Positions 26,403 through 35,462 of a DNA stretch of 64,000 bases are shown one piece after another (the first letter of the stretch is position 1; every line of letters starts with the position of its first letter). The translations under genes were made by a program, and so were the position numbers. The notes beneath the pieces are model-generated. The model was given only the letters and a program-made list of their open reading frames with translations, was not told the origin of the DNA and ran no database searches. This DNA is from Thiolapillus brandeum. GTDB taxonomy: Bacteria; Pseudomonadota; Gammaproteobacteria; Chromatiales; Chromatiaceae. The stretch is from contig NZ_AP012273.1 in assembly GCF_000828615.1 (NCBI RefSeq), positions 2,418,001-2,482,000 of the forward strand, in the 5' to 3' direction.

Positions 26403-27091
26403 TACTTGCTCCCGGCCAGCATATGCACCTGGCGCTGAAGGATATTGGCAAACTCCTCGGCAAAGTCCTCATAACGGCTTTCCAGGCGCTGCACGGCATC
26501 GGCATACTTGTTGTAGGCCACCACAGCGGGTATCGCGGCAAACAGGCCCATGGCCGTGGCGATAAGGGCCTCGGCAATACCGGGTGCCACCAGATTAAGG
26601 GTCGCCTGCTTGACATTGCCCAGGGCGTGAAAGGAATTCATGATGCCCCAGACTGTGCCAAACAGGCCCACATAGGGACTGGTGGAACCCACGGTAGCCA
26701 GGAAGGAAAGATGCCGCTCCAGGGCGTCCATTTCACGGCTCATGGCCACATGCATGGCGCGCCGGGCACCTTCGACCACCGCCATGGGATCCATGCCCGA
26801 GGCATCCTTGAGCCGGGCAAATTCCCGGAATCCCGCATGGAAGACCATGGCCATGCCCTGTATCTCATCCGGATAACGATCCAGGCCCCGGTACAGGTTG
26901 CCCAGGTCGCCCCCGGACCAGAACTTGTCCTCGAATTCGTCTGCCGCCTTGCGCGCCTTGCGCAGGGAACGGGAGCGGTCGAAGATGGCCGTCCAGGAAA
27001 GCAACGAGGCCAACAGCAGGCTGGCCATGACCAGCTGCACCAGAGGGCTGGCATCCAGCACCAGCTGGAGGAAGGAAAGCTCAGTCTGCAT
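26402..27091 (-). CDS. tolQ: Tol-Pal system protein TolQ
   Basis: 229 residues of the ExbB/TolQ family with three membrane helices. The second and third are in VGSTSPYVGLFGTVWGIMNSF and APGIAEALIATAMGLFAAIPAVVAYNKY, which hold the Thr residues of the proton path. It forms the inner-membrane motor with TolR. The ATG lies inside the 3' end of ybgC (11-bp overlap), so it is translated together with it. Confidence 0.96.
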   Translation of the reverse strand: MQTELSFLQLVLDASPLVQLVMASLLLASLLSWTAIFDRSRSLRKARKAADEFEDKFWSGGDLGNLYRGLDRYPDEIQGMAMVFHAGFREFARLKDASGMDPMAVVEGARRAMHVAMSREMDALERHLSFLATVGSTSPYVGLFGTVWGIMNSFHALGNVKQATLNLVAPGIAEALIATAMGLFAAIPAVVAYNKYADAVQRLESRYEDFAEEFANILQRQVHMLAGSK

Positions 27092-27488
27092 GTTTCAGTT
27101 TCTCCAGAATGATTCCGGGTATGGGGGCGGGACGGAAGGATTCAATATTCACGCTCACGATGCCGACTTCCCCCCGGCACAGCAACTCGTCATCGTCCTG
27201 GCGATAGACGTCCTGGGCAATGGTCATGGCGGTGCGGCTGTGTTTGCGTATCTCTCCCGTCACCCACAGCAGGTCGTTGAAACGGGCCGGCGCACGATAG
27301 TCGGCACTGGCGCTGCGCACCACGAAAACAATACCGTATTCTTCCCGCAGTACGTCCTGTTCAAAACCCAGATCCCGCAGCCATTCTGTTCGCGCCCGTT
27401 CCATGAAACGAAAATAGTTGGCGTAATAAACGATGCCCGCAGCATCCGTGTCTTCGTAATAGACCCGTACCGGAAAGCGATAGTTCAC
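27081..27488 (-). CDS. ybgC: Acyl-CoA thioesterase YbgC (Tol-Pal associated)
   Basis: 135 residues, hotdog fold. Signature [19 protein letters not shown] and the active-site segment [20 protein letters not shown] with its catalytic Asp. It hydrolyses short or medium acyl-CoA thioesters and is usually first in the tol-pal operon, as here. It starts with GTG in a GTGA overlap with the ruvB stop, which joins the ruv genes to tol genes on one transcript. Confidence 0.95.
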   Translation of the reverse strand: MNYRFPVRVYYEDTDAAGIVYYANYFRFMERARTEWLRDLGFEQDVLREEYGIVFVVRSASADYRAPARFNDLLWVTGEIRKHSRTAMTIAQDVYRQDDDELLCRGEVGIVSVNIESFRPAPIPGIILEKLKHAD

Positions 27489-28522
27489 CCTTCCCCTCCG
27501 AAAAGATCATCCGCAGTATTCTCAGATCGCGGTTTGAAGCCGAAATATTCAAAGGCCCGGCGCGTAGCCACCCGGCCCCGGGGGGTGCGCTTGAGAAAAC
27601 CCTGCTGAATCAGAAAGGGTTCCAGCACGTCTTCGATGGTGCCACGCTCCTCGCCAATGGCTGCCGCCAGACTGTCCACGCCCACGGGACCACCATCAAA
27701 CTTTTCCAGCACGGTCATGAGCAGGTGCCGATCCATATGGTCGATGCCATTGGCATCCACCTTGAGCATGGACAGGGCCGCATCGGCGATCTCCACCGTG
27801 ATCCGGCCATCTCCCTTCACCTGGGCATAGTCGCGCACCCTGCGCAGCAGGCGGTTGGCGATACGCGGTGTGCCCCGGGAACGGCGCGCAATCTCCCCCG
27901 CCCCCTCGGCATCGATGGCCATGGCCAGAATGCCTGCAGAGCGTTTCACGATATGCGTCAGATCCGCCTGGTTGTAGAACTCCAGGCGCTGAACGATACC
28001 GAAACGGTCACGCAGGGGTGAAGTCAGCAGGCCGGCACGGGTGGTGGCGCCAACCAGAGTGAAAGGCGGCAAGTCCACCTTGATGGAGCGCGCCGCCGGG
28101 CCTTCACCGATCATGATGTCCAGTTGGTAGTCCTCCATGGCCGGATAGAGGATTTCCTCCACCACCGGGCTGAGGCGGTGGATCTCGTCCACGAACAGCA
28201 CGTCATGGGGCTGCAGGTTGGTGAGCAGCGCCGCCAGATCCCCGGCCCTTTCCAACACCGGACCGGAGGTCTGATGCAGCTGTACCTGCATCTCATTGGC
28301 GACGATATGCGCCAGAGTGGTCTTGCCCAGTCCCGGGGGGCCAAAGATGAGAACATGATCCAGCGCTTCACCACGCTGGCGGGCAGCGGGGATGAATATC
28401 TCCATCTGCTCCTTTACGGCGGGTTGGCCCACGTAGTCCGCCAGCAGGCGCGGACGGATGGCGCGATCCACCATGACGTCATCCATGGCGGCTGCGGGAT
28501 CGATGATTCTTTCCTCGTCCAT
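27485..28522 (-). CDS. ruvB: Holliday junction branch-migration ATPase RuvB
   Basis: 345 residues. Walker A is [18 protein letters not shown], Walker [12 protein letters not shown], sensor 1 LVGATTRAG and the arginine finger region PLRDRFGI. The C-terminal winged helix ends with [20 protein letters not shown]. It powers branch migration with RuvA. It is 6 bp downstream of ruvA and overlaps ybgC by 4 bp. Confidence 0.97.
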   Translation of the reverse strand: MDEERIIDPAAAMDDVMVDRAIRPRLLADYVGQPAVKEQMEIFIPAARQRGEALDHVLIFGPPGLGKTTLAHIVANEMQVQLHQTSGPVLERAGDLAALLTNLQPHDVLFVDEIHRLSPVVEEILYPAMEDYQLDIMIGEGPAARSIKVDLPPFTLVGATTRAGLLTSPLRDRFGIVQRLEFYNQADLTHIVKRSAGILAMAIDAEGAGEIARRSRGTPRIANRLLRRVRDYAQVKGDGRITVEIADAALSMLKVDANGIDHMDRHLLMTVLEKFDGGPVGVDSLAAAIGEERGTIEDVLEPFLIQQGFLKRTPRGRVATRRAFEYFGFKPRSENTADDLFGGEG

Positions 28523-28528
28523 GGGCCG

Positions 28529-29137
28529 CTATCCCTGTGCTTTGCCCTGCAGGGCCAGGCGGATGACCGTTTCCGTATCCATGTCTTCACTGAATACGGC
28601 CGCCACCATGCGGGTGGCTTCTGGCCCCTTGTAGCCCAGAGCCAGCAGAGCGCTGACTGCATCACCATCTGCTGATGCCGGTGCAGACGCAGCACTCCCG
28701 GCGGCAGGCACACCTGCAACCATCCCGGTTTCGATCTTTTCCAGACGATCACGCATTTCAATAATGAGGCGCTCGGCGGTCTTCTTGCCCACCCCCGGCA
28801 GGCGGCACAGGGCTTTGACATCCCCGGACTGCACGTACAGGGAAAACTCATCCACCGTCATGCCGGACAGAATCGCCAGGGCCATCTTGCCGCCCACGCC
28901 ATTGACCTTGAGCAGAGAACGAAACAGGGCCCGGTCACTTTCCCGGATAAAACCAAACAGGCTGTGAGCGTCATCCCGCACCATCATGTGGGTGTAGAGC
29001 ACCACTTCCTGATCAGCCTCCGGCAGGTCATAGAAGGTGGACATGGGAGCTTCCACCTCATATCCCACGCCGTTGACTTCCAGGAGCAGAGAAGGGGGCT
29101 GTCTGGCCAGCACCCGGCCCCGCAGCAGGCCAATCAT
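28529..29137 (-). CDS. ruvA: Holliday junction DNA-binding protein RuvA
   Basis: 202 residues from the ATG at 29135-29137, the normal RuvA start ([13 protein letters not shown]). The N-terminal OB fold, two helix-hairpin-helix motifs (LLKVNGVGGKMALAILSG and LCRLPGVGKKTAERLIIEM), an Ala/Ser/Gly linker and the C-terminal RuvB-binding domain (AVSALLALGYKGPEATRMV) are all present. It overlaps ruvC by 4 bp. Confidence 0.96.
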   Translation of the reverse strand: MIGLLRGRVLARQPPSLLLEVNGVGYEVEAPMSTFYDLPEADQEVVLYTHMMVRDDAHSLFGFIRESDRALFRSLLKVNGVGGKMALAILSGMTVDEFSLYVQSGDVKALCRLPGVGKKTAERLIIEMRDRLEKIETGMVAGVPAAGSAASAPASADGDAVSALLALGYKGPEATRMVAAVFSEDMDTETVIRLALQGKAQG

Positions 29138-29625
29138 GACAACCCCCGCAGTTTTTGAGAATTCAGGTGGGTATGGGCATGGCACAGGGCCACGGCCAGG
29201 GCATCGGATTCGTCCAGGCCCATGGGTTGCAACTGTCCCAGGAGCAGGCGGATCATGTGCTGCACCTGTTCCTTCTGCGCCGCGCCTGTACCCACCAGGG
29301 CCAGCTTCACGGCCCGCGGAGTATATTCATAGACGGGCAGTTGCGCCACCACGGCAGCCGTAATGGCCGCACCCCGGGCATGCCCCAGTTTCAGAGCCGA
29401 AGAAGCATTCGCGGCCATGAACACCTGCTCCACAGCGACCTGCTGGGGGGCGTGTTCTTCCAGCACCTGCTGGATACCATTGAATATTTCACCAAGGCGT
29501 GCGCAAAAATCCTTGCTGCTGGTGCGAATGCAGCCGCTGAACACATGGCGGCTCTGGCGGCCATCAGAGTCGATGACGCCAAACCCGGTTACCCGGGAAC
29601 CCGGATCGATGCCCAGTATTCTCAA
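29134..29625 (-). CDS. ruvC: Holliday junction endonuclease RuvC
   Basis: 163 residues. Catalytic acids are in [13 protein letters not shown] (Asp7), VAVEQVFMA (Glu) and [15 protein letters not shown] (two Asp near the end). It cuts the junctions migrated by RuvAB. The start codon is TTG, in a TTGA overlap with the yebC stop; the family N-terminus MRILGIDPG fits it exactly, so this rare start is real and suggests dependence on translation of yebC. Confidence 0.94.
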   Translation of the reverse strand: MRILGIDPGSRVTGFGVIDSDGRQSRHVFSGCIRTSSKDFCARLGEIFNGIQQVLEEHAPQQVAVEQVFMAANASSALKLGHARGAAITAAVVAQLPVYEYTPRAVKLALVGTGAAQKEQVQHMIRLLLGQLQPMGLDESDALAVALCHAHTHLNSQKLRGLS

Positions 29626-30371
29626 GCGCCCAGTGACTCCATGATCTCATCCGAAATCTCGGCATTGGAGTAAACCTCCTGTACGTCATCCAGATCTTCC
29701 AGAGCATCGATAAGGCGCATCAGCTTTTCCGCGCCTTCCGCATCCATGTCCGCCTTGGTGGTGGCCTCGAAGCTCACTTCGCCGTGATCCGGAGTCAAAC
29801 CCGCATCCAAGATGCCCTGTTTTACATCGGAAAACTCTTCCGGTGTGGTATATACGTCGATACTGCCATCGTCATTGGTCACCACATCATCGGCGCCTGC
29901 CTCCAGAGCGGCTTCCATGATGGCATCCTCATCCGCACCGGGGGCAAAACTGATGATGCCTTTTTTTACGAACAGGTAAGCCACCGAACCGTCGGTTCCC
30001 AGATTGCCGCCATGCTTGGTAAAAGCGTGGCGCACTTCCGAAGCAGTGCGATTGCGGTTGTCGGTCATGCAATCCACCATGATGGCCGTGCCACCGGGAC
30101 CATAACCTTCATAACGGATTTCTTCGAAGTTTTCACCTTCCATGCCACCGGCACCGCGTTTGATAGCCCGGTCAATGGTGTCTGCGGGCATATTGGCCCC
30201 CTTGGCCTTGTCCACTGCCAGGCGCAGACGCGGATTCGACTCCAGGTCGCCGCCGCCCTCCTTTGCTGCAACGGTCACTTCCCGGATCAGTTTGGACCAG
30301 AGCTTGCCCCGCTTCTTGTCATTCGCCGCTTTCTTGTGCTTGATATTCGCCCATTTGCTATGACCTGCCAT
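29622..30371 (-). CDS. yebC: YebC/PmpR family translation/regulatory protein
   Basis: 249 residues. The start is [21 protein letters not shown], with [39 protein letters not shown] and a C-terminal domain with [12 protein letters not shown]. Members are described either as DNA-binding regulators or as ribosome-associated factors that help at proline runs. It is first in the yebC-ruvCAB-ybgC-tol operon. In many relatives aspS lies directly upstream; here aspS is about 6 kb away, with other genes in between. Confidence 0.95.
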   Translation of the reverse strand: MAGHSKWANIKHKKAANDKKRGKLWSKLIREVTVAAKEGGGDLESNPRLRLAVDKAKGANMPADTIDRAIKRGAGGMEGENFEEIRYEGYGPGGTAIMVDCMTDNRNRTASEVRHAFTKHGGNLGTDGSVAYLFVKKGIISFAPGADEDAIMEAALEAGADDVVTNDDGSIDVYTTPEEFSDVKQGILDAGLTPDHGEVSFEATTKADMDAEGAEKLMRLIDALEDLDDVQEVYSNAEISDEIMESLGA

Positions 30372-30664
30372 GTCTTACCTCATAATAAGAACTGTTATAA
30401 ATACGGAAAGCCGTAAAAAAGTCTGTTGCATCCAGGATCCCTGCCCATCAGCATATGGCGGAATTCTACCATGAGCCGGGCGCATACTGGAGACAGGAGG
30501 ATACCCGGAATGAATCAGCATCTTCTCACGAACAGATCCCGCCATGCCGGATTTCCGCTATCCTTCTGTGCTTTTTTTCAGGTGTAAGGACAGAAAAAAG
30601 CCCCCTGTTTCGGGGACGGCATTTCCTGTTACACTCGCATTTTGTCAACCGGACGGCCGCCTAG

Positions 30665-31294
30665 ATGCTGGAAACAGCTGCCATTGCCTTCACCACCTTC
30701 TTCGCCACTGTGGCGCCGGTGGATTCGGCGCTCATGTTTGCCGCCTTGACCGCAGACAGCACCCCAAAGGAACGGCGGCACATGGCCTTTCGCGGCGTGG
30801 CCATCGCCACCATCCTGCTGTTGCTGTTTGCATTTTTTGGCAAAGTGTTACTGGCGCGCCTGGGTATTTCCCTGGCCGCCCTGACCACTGCCGGCGGCAT
30901 ACTGCTGCTGCTCATGGGCATCGATCTGGTATTCGCACGCAATTCCGGTGCCATGTCCACCACCCGGGCAGAATCCCGGGAAGCAGAAGACCGCAGTGAT
31001 ATCTCCGTATTCCCCCTGGCCACCCCCCTCCTCGCGGGTCCCGGCACTATGGGCGCCGTGATTCTCATCATGGCAAATGCCCATGGAAACTGGCAGAAAG
31101 GCGCCATCACCATCGCCATGCTGCTTCTGGTGATGCTGATATCCCTGGTTCTGCTGCTGATGGCTGGAAAACTGGAAAAACTGCTGGGAGTGACAGGAAT
31201 GCGGGTGATCAACCGCGTTTTCGGGGTGTTGCTGTGCTCACTGGCCGTACAGTTTATCTTCAACGGCATTCGGGGCAGCGGGCTGCTTGTCTGA
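30665..31294 (+). CDS. MarC family membrane protein
   Basis: 209 residues with six hydrophobic segments. Family motifs: TFFATVAPVDSALMFAALT, TTAGGILLLLMGIDLVF, FPLATPLLAGPGTMGAVILI and GMRVINRVFGVLLCSLAVQF. MarC/YchE/YhgN proteins are inner-membrane proteins of uncertain transport function. The last 57 bp overlap the 3' end of the CHASE2-GGDEF gene on the other strand, an unusually long tail-to-tail overlap. Confidence 0.88.
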   Translation: MLETAAIAFTTFFATVAPVDSALMFAALTADSTPKERRHMAFRGVAIATILLLLFAFFGKVLLARLGISLAALTTAGGILLLLMGIDLVFARNSGAMSTTRAESREAEDRSDISVFPLATPLLAGPGTMGAVILIMANAHGNWQKGAITIAMLLLVMLISLVLLLMAGKLEKLLGVTGMRVINRVFGVLLCSLAVQFIFNGIRGSGLLV

Positions 31295-32947
31295 TTCATA
31301 GCACCAAACCTGATTCCGCCCGGCTTTCTTGGCCTGATACAGAGCCTGATCTGCCGCATCGAACAGAGCATCCGGTGTACTCGACTCGCCGGGAACCATA
31401 CTCGCACAGCCGATACTGAGCGTCAGGCAATAGTCTTGCCCTGCATCTGAATAACTGATTCCAAGATCCCGAACATCATCCACGATCTGCTGGGCATAGC
31501 CATGCACCCGCTGCATATCGGGTTCATCCATATCCAGCAGGATGGCAAACTCCTCACCCCCGATGCGGCAGGCCCGGTCACCGGCACGACGGGTCTTGCT
31601 CTTTAGGTAAGCCCCCAGTTTGCGCAATACTTCATCACCATGCAGATGCCCCATGGCATCATTCAGGCGTTTGAAATGATCCACATCCAGAATCAGCAGA
31701 AACAACGGACGCTGGTGCCTTTCGTTGATCCGCCACATCCTTTGATAGTGTTCTTCAAAACTGCGCCTGTTGCACAGACCTGTGAGTGTATCCCGACCAG
31801 AGCTGTACTGAAGATAAAGAACCTGCCGGCGGTTGGCAAGAAACGCCATCACCGCCAGACTGACCCACATGGGAATAGTGGGTGTGATCACTCCGAAAAA
31901 CAGTAACAGGATCAAAGAAGCTCCGCCTGTCACCAACAGCCCCAGGATCAGCCCTTTGGTGACGCAGTTCCTCCGATACAGGGCGACTACCATACCCCCG
32001 AGGGCAGACAGCAGCGCCAGCACTATCCAGCGCGGCCAACCCCGCAGTTCCGTAAGCAGGGCATCCTGTTCAAGGGCACTCAATACATTGGCCTGAATCT
32101 CTACTCCTGACATGAGCCAGTTGCCTCCGCCTGGAATCAGAAAAAGACGTTGCAGGCCCTGGGCTGTCACACCAACGAATATGGTCTTGCCCGCCAACAG
32201 AGATTTGCGAACCTTCCCTTCAACCACATCAGCAAAGGAAAACGCCAAAACCGGGTTGCTTTCACTGGAGAAGGGAAACAGTATCCGGTGATTCCGAATC
32301 CATCTCCCCTGACCCTGATAGCCTCCACGCACAGATTCATGTCCCGGCAGGTGTGCGATCTTGCGGTTTGTATCCAGAAGCAGAGCCGCCAGGGCGAGTT
32401 GCGGCCAACGCGCAGCTCCAGACCCCGCCTGGAGATACACGCCCCGGAGAATACCATCCTGGTCAATAGGCAGATCTGTGTGGCCGATGGCAGCTGCAGG
32501 CCGGGCAAACAGGGGACGCGGGAGAATTTCGGAAACGGTGCCGCTGGAAATGTCCCGATCACTGGACATGGCCAACACCACCCGGCCATGGCGTTCAATA
32601 GCCTCGGCAAAAGCCTGGTCGCCTTCGGCATCATCCCGGCGCGGATCGGCAAACAGGATATCGAAAGCTACCGTGCCCGCCCCGGCATCCTGCAAATGAT
32701 CCAGCAAGCGGGCATACAGCTGGCGGCTCCAGGGCCAGGGACCATACTCCCTGAGACTCTTCTCATCGATAGCGACAATGGCGATATCTCCGGCTACGGG
32801 TGCACGAACCAGGCGCAGTTCCGTATCCACCACCATCTGTTCCATGCGCCAGGTGATGCCACTCCAGTCCACAAGCACCGCGAGCAACACCGCACCCAGC
32901 ACATAGGTGACGGGTTTCCCCCCGAGCTTGTCGAACAATTCTTTCAC
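31238..32947 (-). CDS. CHASE2 domain diguanylate cyclase
   Basis: 569 residues, GTG start. A first membrane helix (about 13-29) is followed by the extracytoplasmic CHASE2 sensor (about 40-295: IAIVAIDEKSLREYGPWPWSR, VAFDILFADPRR, GVEIQANVLSALEQDALL). Two or three more membrane helices (307-370) and a GGDEF domain (385-550) come next. The active site reads GGEEF (463-467), and the inhibitory site RAGD (454-457) lies five residues before it, so it should make c-di-GMP and be subject to feedback inhibition. CHASE2 proteins commonly sit beside FecR-like secreted proteins, as here (17 bp gap). The signal is unknown. Confidence 0.92.
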   Translation of the reverse strand: MKELFDKLGGKPVTYVLGAVLLAVLVDWSGITWRMEQMVVDTELRLVRAPVAGDIAIVAIDEKSLREYGPWPWSRQLYARLLDHLQDAGAGTVAFDILFADPRRDDAEGDQAFAEAIERHGRVVLAMSSDRDISSGTVSEILPRPLFARPAAAIGHTDLPIDQDGILRGVYLQAGSGAARWPQLALAALLLDTNRKIAHLPGHESVRGGYQGQGRWIRNHRILFPFSSESNPVLAFSFADVVEGKVRKSLLAGKTIFVGVTAQGLQRLFLIPGGGNWLMSGVEIQANVLSALEQDALLTELRGWPRWIVLALLSALGGMVVALYRRNCVTKGLILGLLVTGGASLILLLFFGVITPTIPMWVSLAVMAFLANRRQVLYLQYSSGRDTLTGLCNRRSFEEHYQRMWRINERHQRPLFLLILDVDHFKRLNDAMGHLHGDEVLRKLGAYLKSKTRRAGDRACRIGGEEFAILLDMDEPDMQRVHGYAQQIVDDVRDLGISYSDAGQDYCLTLSIGCASMVPGESSTPDALFDAADQALYQAKKAGRNQVWCYESDKQPAAPNAVEDKLYGQ

Positions 32948-32964
32948 ACGGTCATTCTATCCTG

Positions 32965-34602
32965 TTACAAAAGCAATAGTGCGGTGACTATGCCAAAAAT
33001 CGCCAGTGGCCAGTAACTCTCCGGCTTGACCTCGAAGCTCTGGGCAGCACCAAAATTTCCTTCGTAGCCTTCTGAATCAATGGAACGCAAGCGCATATAA
33101 TAGTGTCCGCTGGGTGGCCGGGGCAATGTCAGGGATCCTTGATCGACTGTCTTGTCCACAATCAGGTTCTGGAAATCCTTGTCTGTAGCCAGCTGAACGT
33201 TATAGGCAGCAACACCATCCACATTCTGCCAGGCCAGCACCAACTTGCCTTCTTCTGTAGCCGGCGGCTTGGGCTCTGGCACCTTTGGCACGGGAAGCAC
33301 CTCCATCTTCACAGGATGCCCCGGTGGACCTTTCTTCCCTTCAGGGGTAATCGAGGTCAGGCGGAAGTACCAGATACCCTGGGCAACGGGAAGTTTGAGT
33401 TCAGTATCTGTAGTCTCCCTGCTCACCTTTATCCGGGAGAAATCCTGGTCAGGCCCCAACTCAAACAAATATCGCTCTACCCCTTCCGCTTCTGCCCAGG
33501 AAAACAGCAGCTCACCCTCATGCAGTACTGCGCCAGGCAAAGGTGCGCGCACCAGGGGCGCTTCCGGGCGGGCCGCCAGCTGAAACCGGGTTTGTGCATT
33601 CTTTCCTTCCAGCCCCCGGCTGTCCACGGCACGCACCCGGACGTAGTAGTTGCCATCCGGCAAGCCCTGATCGATCATGAAGCGTTCTTTTACTTTCCGG
33701 TCCAGCAGGAGTTCCATGAAATCCGCATCTTTGGCCACCTGGACGTGGTACCCCACCGCCCCGGAAGGCGTATTCAACTTGATCACTTTAGGCAGATAGC
33801 GAACCTGCCCGGGAAAAACACCAAGATCGGGCGCATCCAGCAGCTTTATCGGCTTCACCGGAGGCTCGTCCTTTTTCACGACGGTTCCGAAATTTTTCGG
33901 CACATCGACCTGGCCCAGGGCATTTCCCACACTGACCAATCCTTCCAGCACCTCGGTGCGGGATGACTGCCCTTCGACTCCGATTCTGAAACCGGTACCC
34001 CGTACCGCAGAGTTTGCCGCCGCCGTCTGAATCTCGTAGCTGCTATCCGGGTAGTGAGAAGGATTGGCATCCATTTTCAGCCCCCCTTTGCCCACGAACA
34101 GCCCGGCATCCAGACTCTTTCTTCCCCCCAACTTGCGCAGGCGGGAAAACTCGAGTTCACTGCGTTCCTGCATCAGGATGGCACTGTGGTCTTCCAGAAT
34201 CAGCAACGCGGTACTGTTGCTGTCCGTGGCCACTTTGTCACCCACCGACAGGCTCATACCAGGTTTGAGGGGCAGGGACTCAGAAGCACCCCGCCAGGTA
34301 ACTCTTACGTCGCCATGAACTGCCTCTACCCGTGCCTGCGATGTTTCCTCACGAACCACATACAATGGGATGGCAATATGCATACCAGGCCGGATGGTGG
34401 TGGCATCCTTGATATTATTGTGCCGCAGGATCTCCTTCCAATAGCGCCAGTCCTTGAGCATGTTGTGGCTCAGATCCCATACGGTGTCTCCCGGTTTCAC
34501 GGTATATAGCCAGTCCTGGGCCACTGCCGACATCCCGGACAATAGCAAACAGACCCAAATCATTGATACTCGGACAACTTCAGCGAAAGACTTCATACGC
34601 AT
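32965..34602 (-). CDS. Secreted LysM-FecR domain protein
   Basis: 545 residues from the first ATG at 34600-34602; a GTG eight codons upstream and another ATG two codons later are possible. A signal peptide (VSMIWVCLLLSGMSAVAQ) is followed by a LysM peptidoglycan-binding domain (WLYTVKPGDTVWDLSHNMLK...IRPGMHIAIP, about 30-80), a FecR domain (about 85-240: GDKVATDSNSTALLILEDHS, TAAANSAVRGTGFRIG) and fibronectin-III-like repeats (VRAVDSRGLEGKN, RLTSITPEGKKGPPG, RLRSIDSEGYEGN). A final hydrophobic segment SYWPLAIFGIVTALLLL anchors it. It probably passes a cell-wall signal to the CHASE2 cyclase encoded next. Confidence 0.88.
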   Translation of the reverse strand: MRMKSFAEVVRVSMIWVCLLLSGMSAVAQDWLYTVKPGDTVWDLSHNMLKDWRYWKEILRHNNIKDATTIRPGMHIAIPLYVVREETSQARVEAVHGDVRVTWRGASESLPLKPGMSLSVGDKVATDSNSTALLILEDHSAILMQERSELEFSRLRKLGGRKSLDAGLFVGKGGLKMDANPSHYPDSSYEIQTAAANSAVRGTGFRIGVEGQSSRTEVLEGLVSVGNALGQVDVPKNFGTVVKKDEPPVKPIKLLDAPDLGVFPGQVRYLPKVIKLNTPSGAVGYHVQVAKDADFMELLLDRKVKERFMIDQGLPDGNYYVRVRAVDSRGLEGKNAQTRFQLAARPEAPLVRAPLPGAVLHEGELLFSWAEAEGVERYLFELGPDQDFSRIKVSRETTDTELKLPVAQGIWYFRLTSITPEGKKGPPGHPVKMEVLPVPKVPEPKPPATEEGKLVLAWQNVDGVAAYNVQLATDKDFQNLIVDKTVDQGSLTLPRPPSGHYYMRLRSIDSEGYEGNFGAAQSFEVKPESYWPLAIFGIVTALLLL

Positions 34603-34794
34603 CTTCAAGGATTCAATAGAGTGCACAAGTGAATCGTAGGATTTTAGCAGCCAAGAACAGGAAAACCTAGAATTATTCCAGACTCAATTGATCTTCCCCA
34701 GCCTTCCCATTGGACCATCGGCACCGGATATTTGCGCTGACAGCCGTATCATGCCAGCATTCGCATCCTGTCCCTATCAGACGACCTACCTGTG

Positions 34795-35454
34795 ATGAGC
34801 AATACAGAAACCCCTCAACCCACACAGATCCAGTTACATAAGAAATCCCGTCTGCTGGGCGTGGATTTTTCTGATGGATCAAGTTTTCGATTTCCCTGCG
34901 AATACCTGCGCGTTTTCTCCCCGGCTGCCGAGGTGGCTGGCAGCGGCCGCCCGGAAAGCGGCAAAAAAGACGTAAACATCGAAACCCTGGAACCCAAGGG
35001 CAGCTACGCCCTGCAGATCATTTTCGACGATGGCCATGACACCGGCATTTATTCCTGGGAACGCCTCTACGACCTGGGCATCAACCAACAGAAATACTGG
35101 CAGGAGTACCTGGACAGCCTGGAGGAACATGACCTGACCCGGGACAGTGATGATACAGAGCCAGACAAGCCGGAGAATATCAATCTGCATATCATGTATT
35201 TCAACTACCTGGTGAACAAGCTCGGTACCCAGGAAGAACGAATCACTCTCCCGGCCAAACGGGTAAAAACCGTGCAGGATCTGCTCAGTATTCTCAGGAC
35301 AAGAAAGCTTGAGCGGGGATATCTCCTGGCCGAGGATTCTGTACGAGTCACCGTAAACCGGCAGTTTGCCGAGCCTTTTACGCGCCTGGAAGATGGCGAT
35401 GAAATCGGTATCGTGCCCAATTCCCCCAATCCGCCTCCCCCTCCGGAAAAATAA
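34795..35454 (+). CDS. DUF971 / MoaD-like fusion protein without C-terminal Gly-Gly
   Basis: 219 residues from the ATG at 34795. Residues about 12-106 match DUF971 (SRLLGVDFSDGSSFRFPCEYLRVFSP, ETLEPKGSYALQIIFDDGHD, GIYSWERLYDLG). After an acidic linker, residues about 129-211 match the ubiquitin-like MoaD/ThiS fold (NINLHIMYFNYLVNKLG, EDSVRVTVNRQF, LEDGDEIGIVP). True sulfur carriers end in Gly-Gly for thiocarboxylation; this one ends PNSPNPPPPPEK. So the second domain cannot act as a standard carrier and may only bind a partner. DUF971 occurs alone or in iron-sulfur-related proteins. It precedes yheT by 8 bp. Confidence 0.8.
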   Translation: MSNTETPQPTQIQLHKKSRLLGVDFSDGSSFRFPCEYLRVFSPAAEVAGSGRPESGKKDVNIETLEPKGSYALQIIFDDGHDTGIYSWERLYDLGINQQKYWQEYLDSLEEHDLTRDSDDTEPDKPENINLHIMYFNYLVNKLGTQEERITLPAKRVKTVQDLLSILRTRKLERGYLLAEDSVRVTVNRQFAEPFTRLEDGDEIGIVPNSPNPPPPPEK

Positions 35455-35462
35455 CCCTGCCC

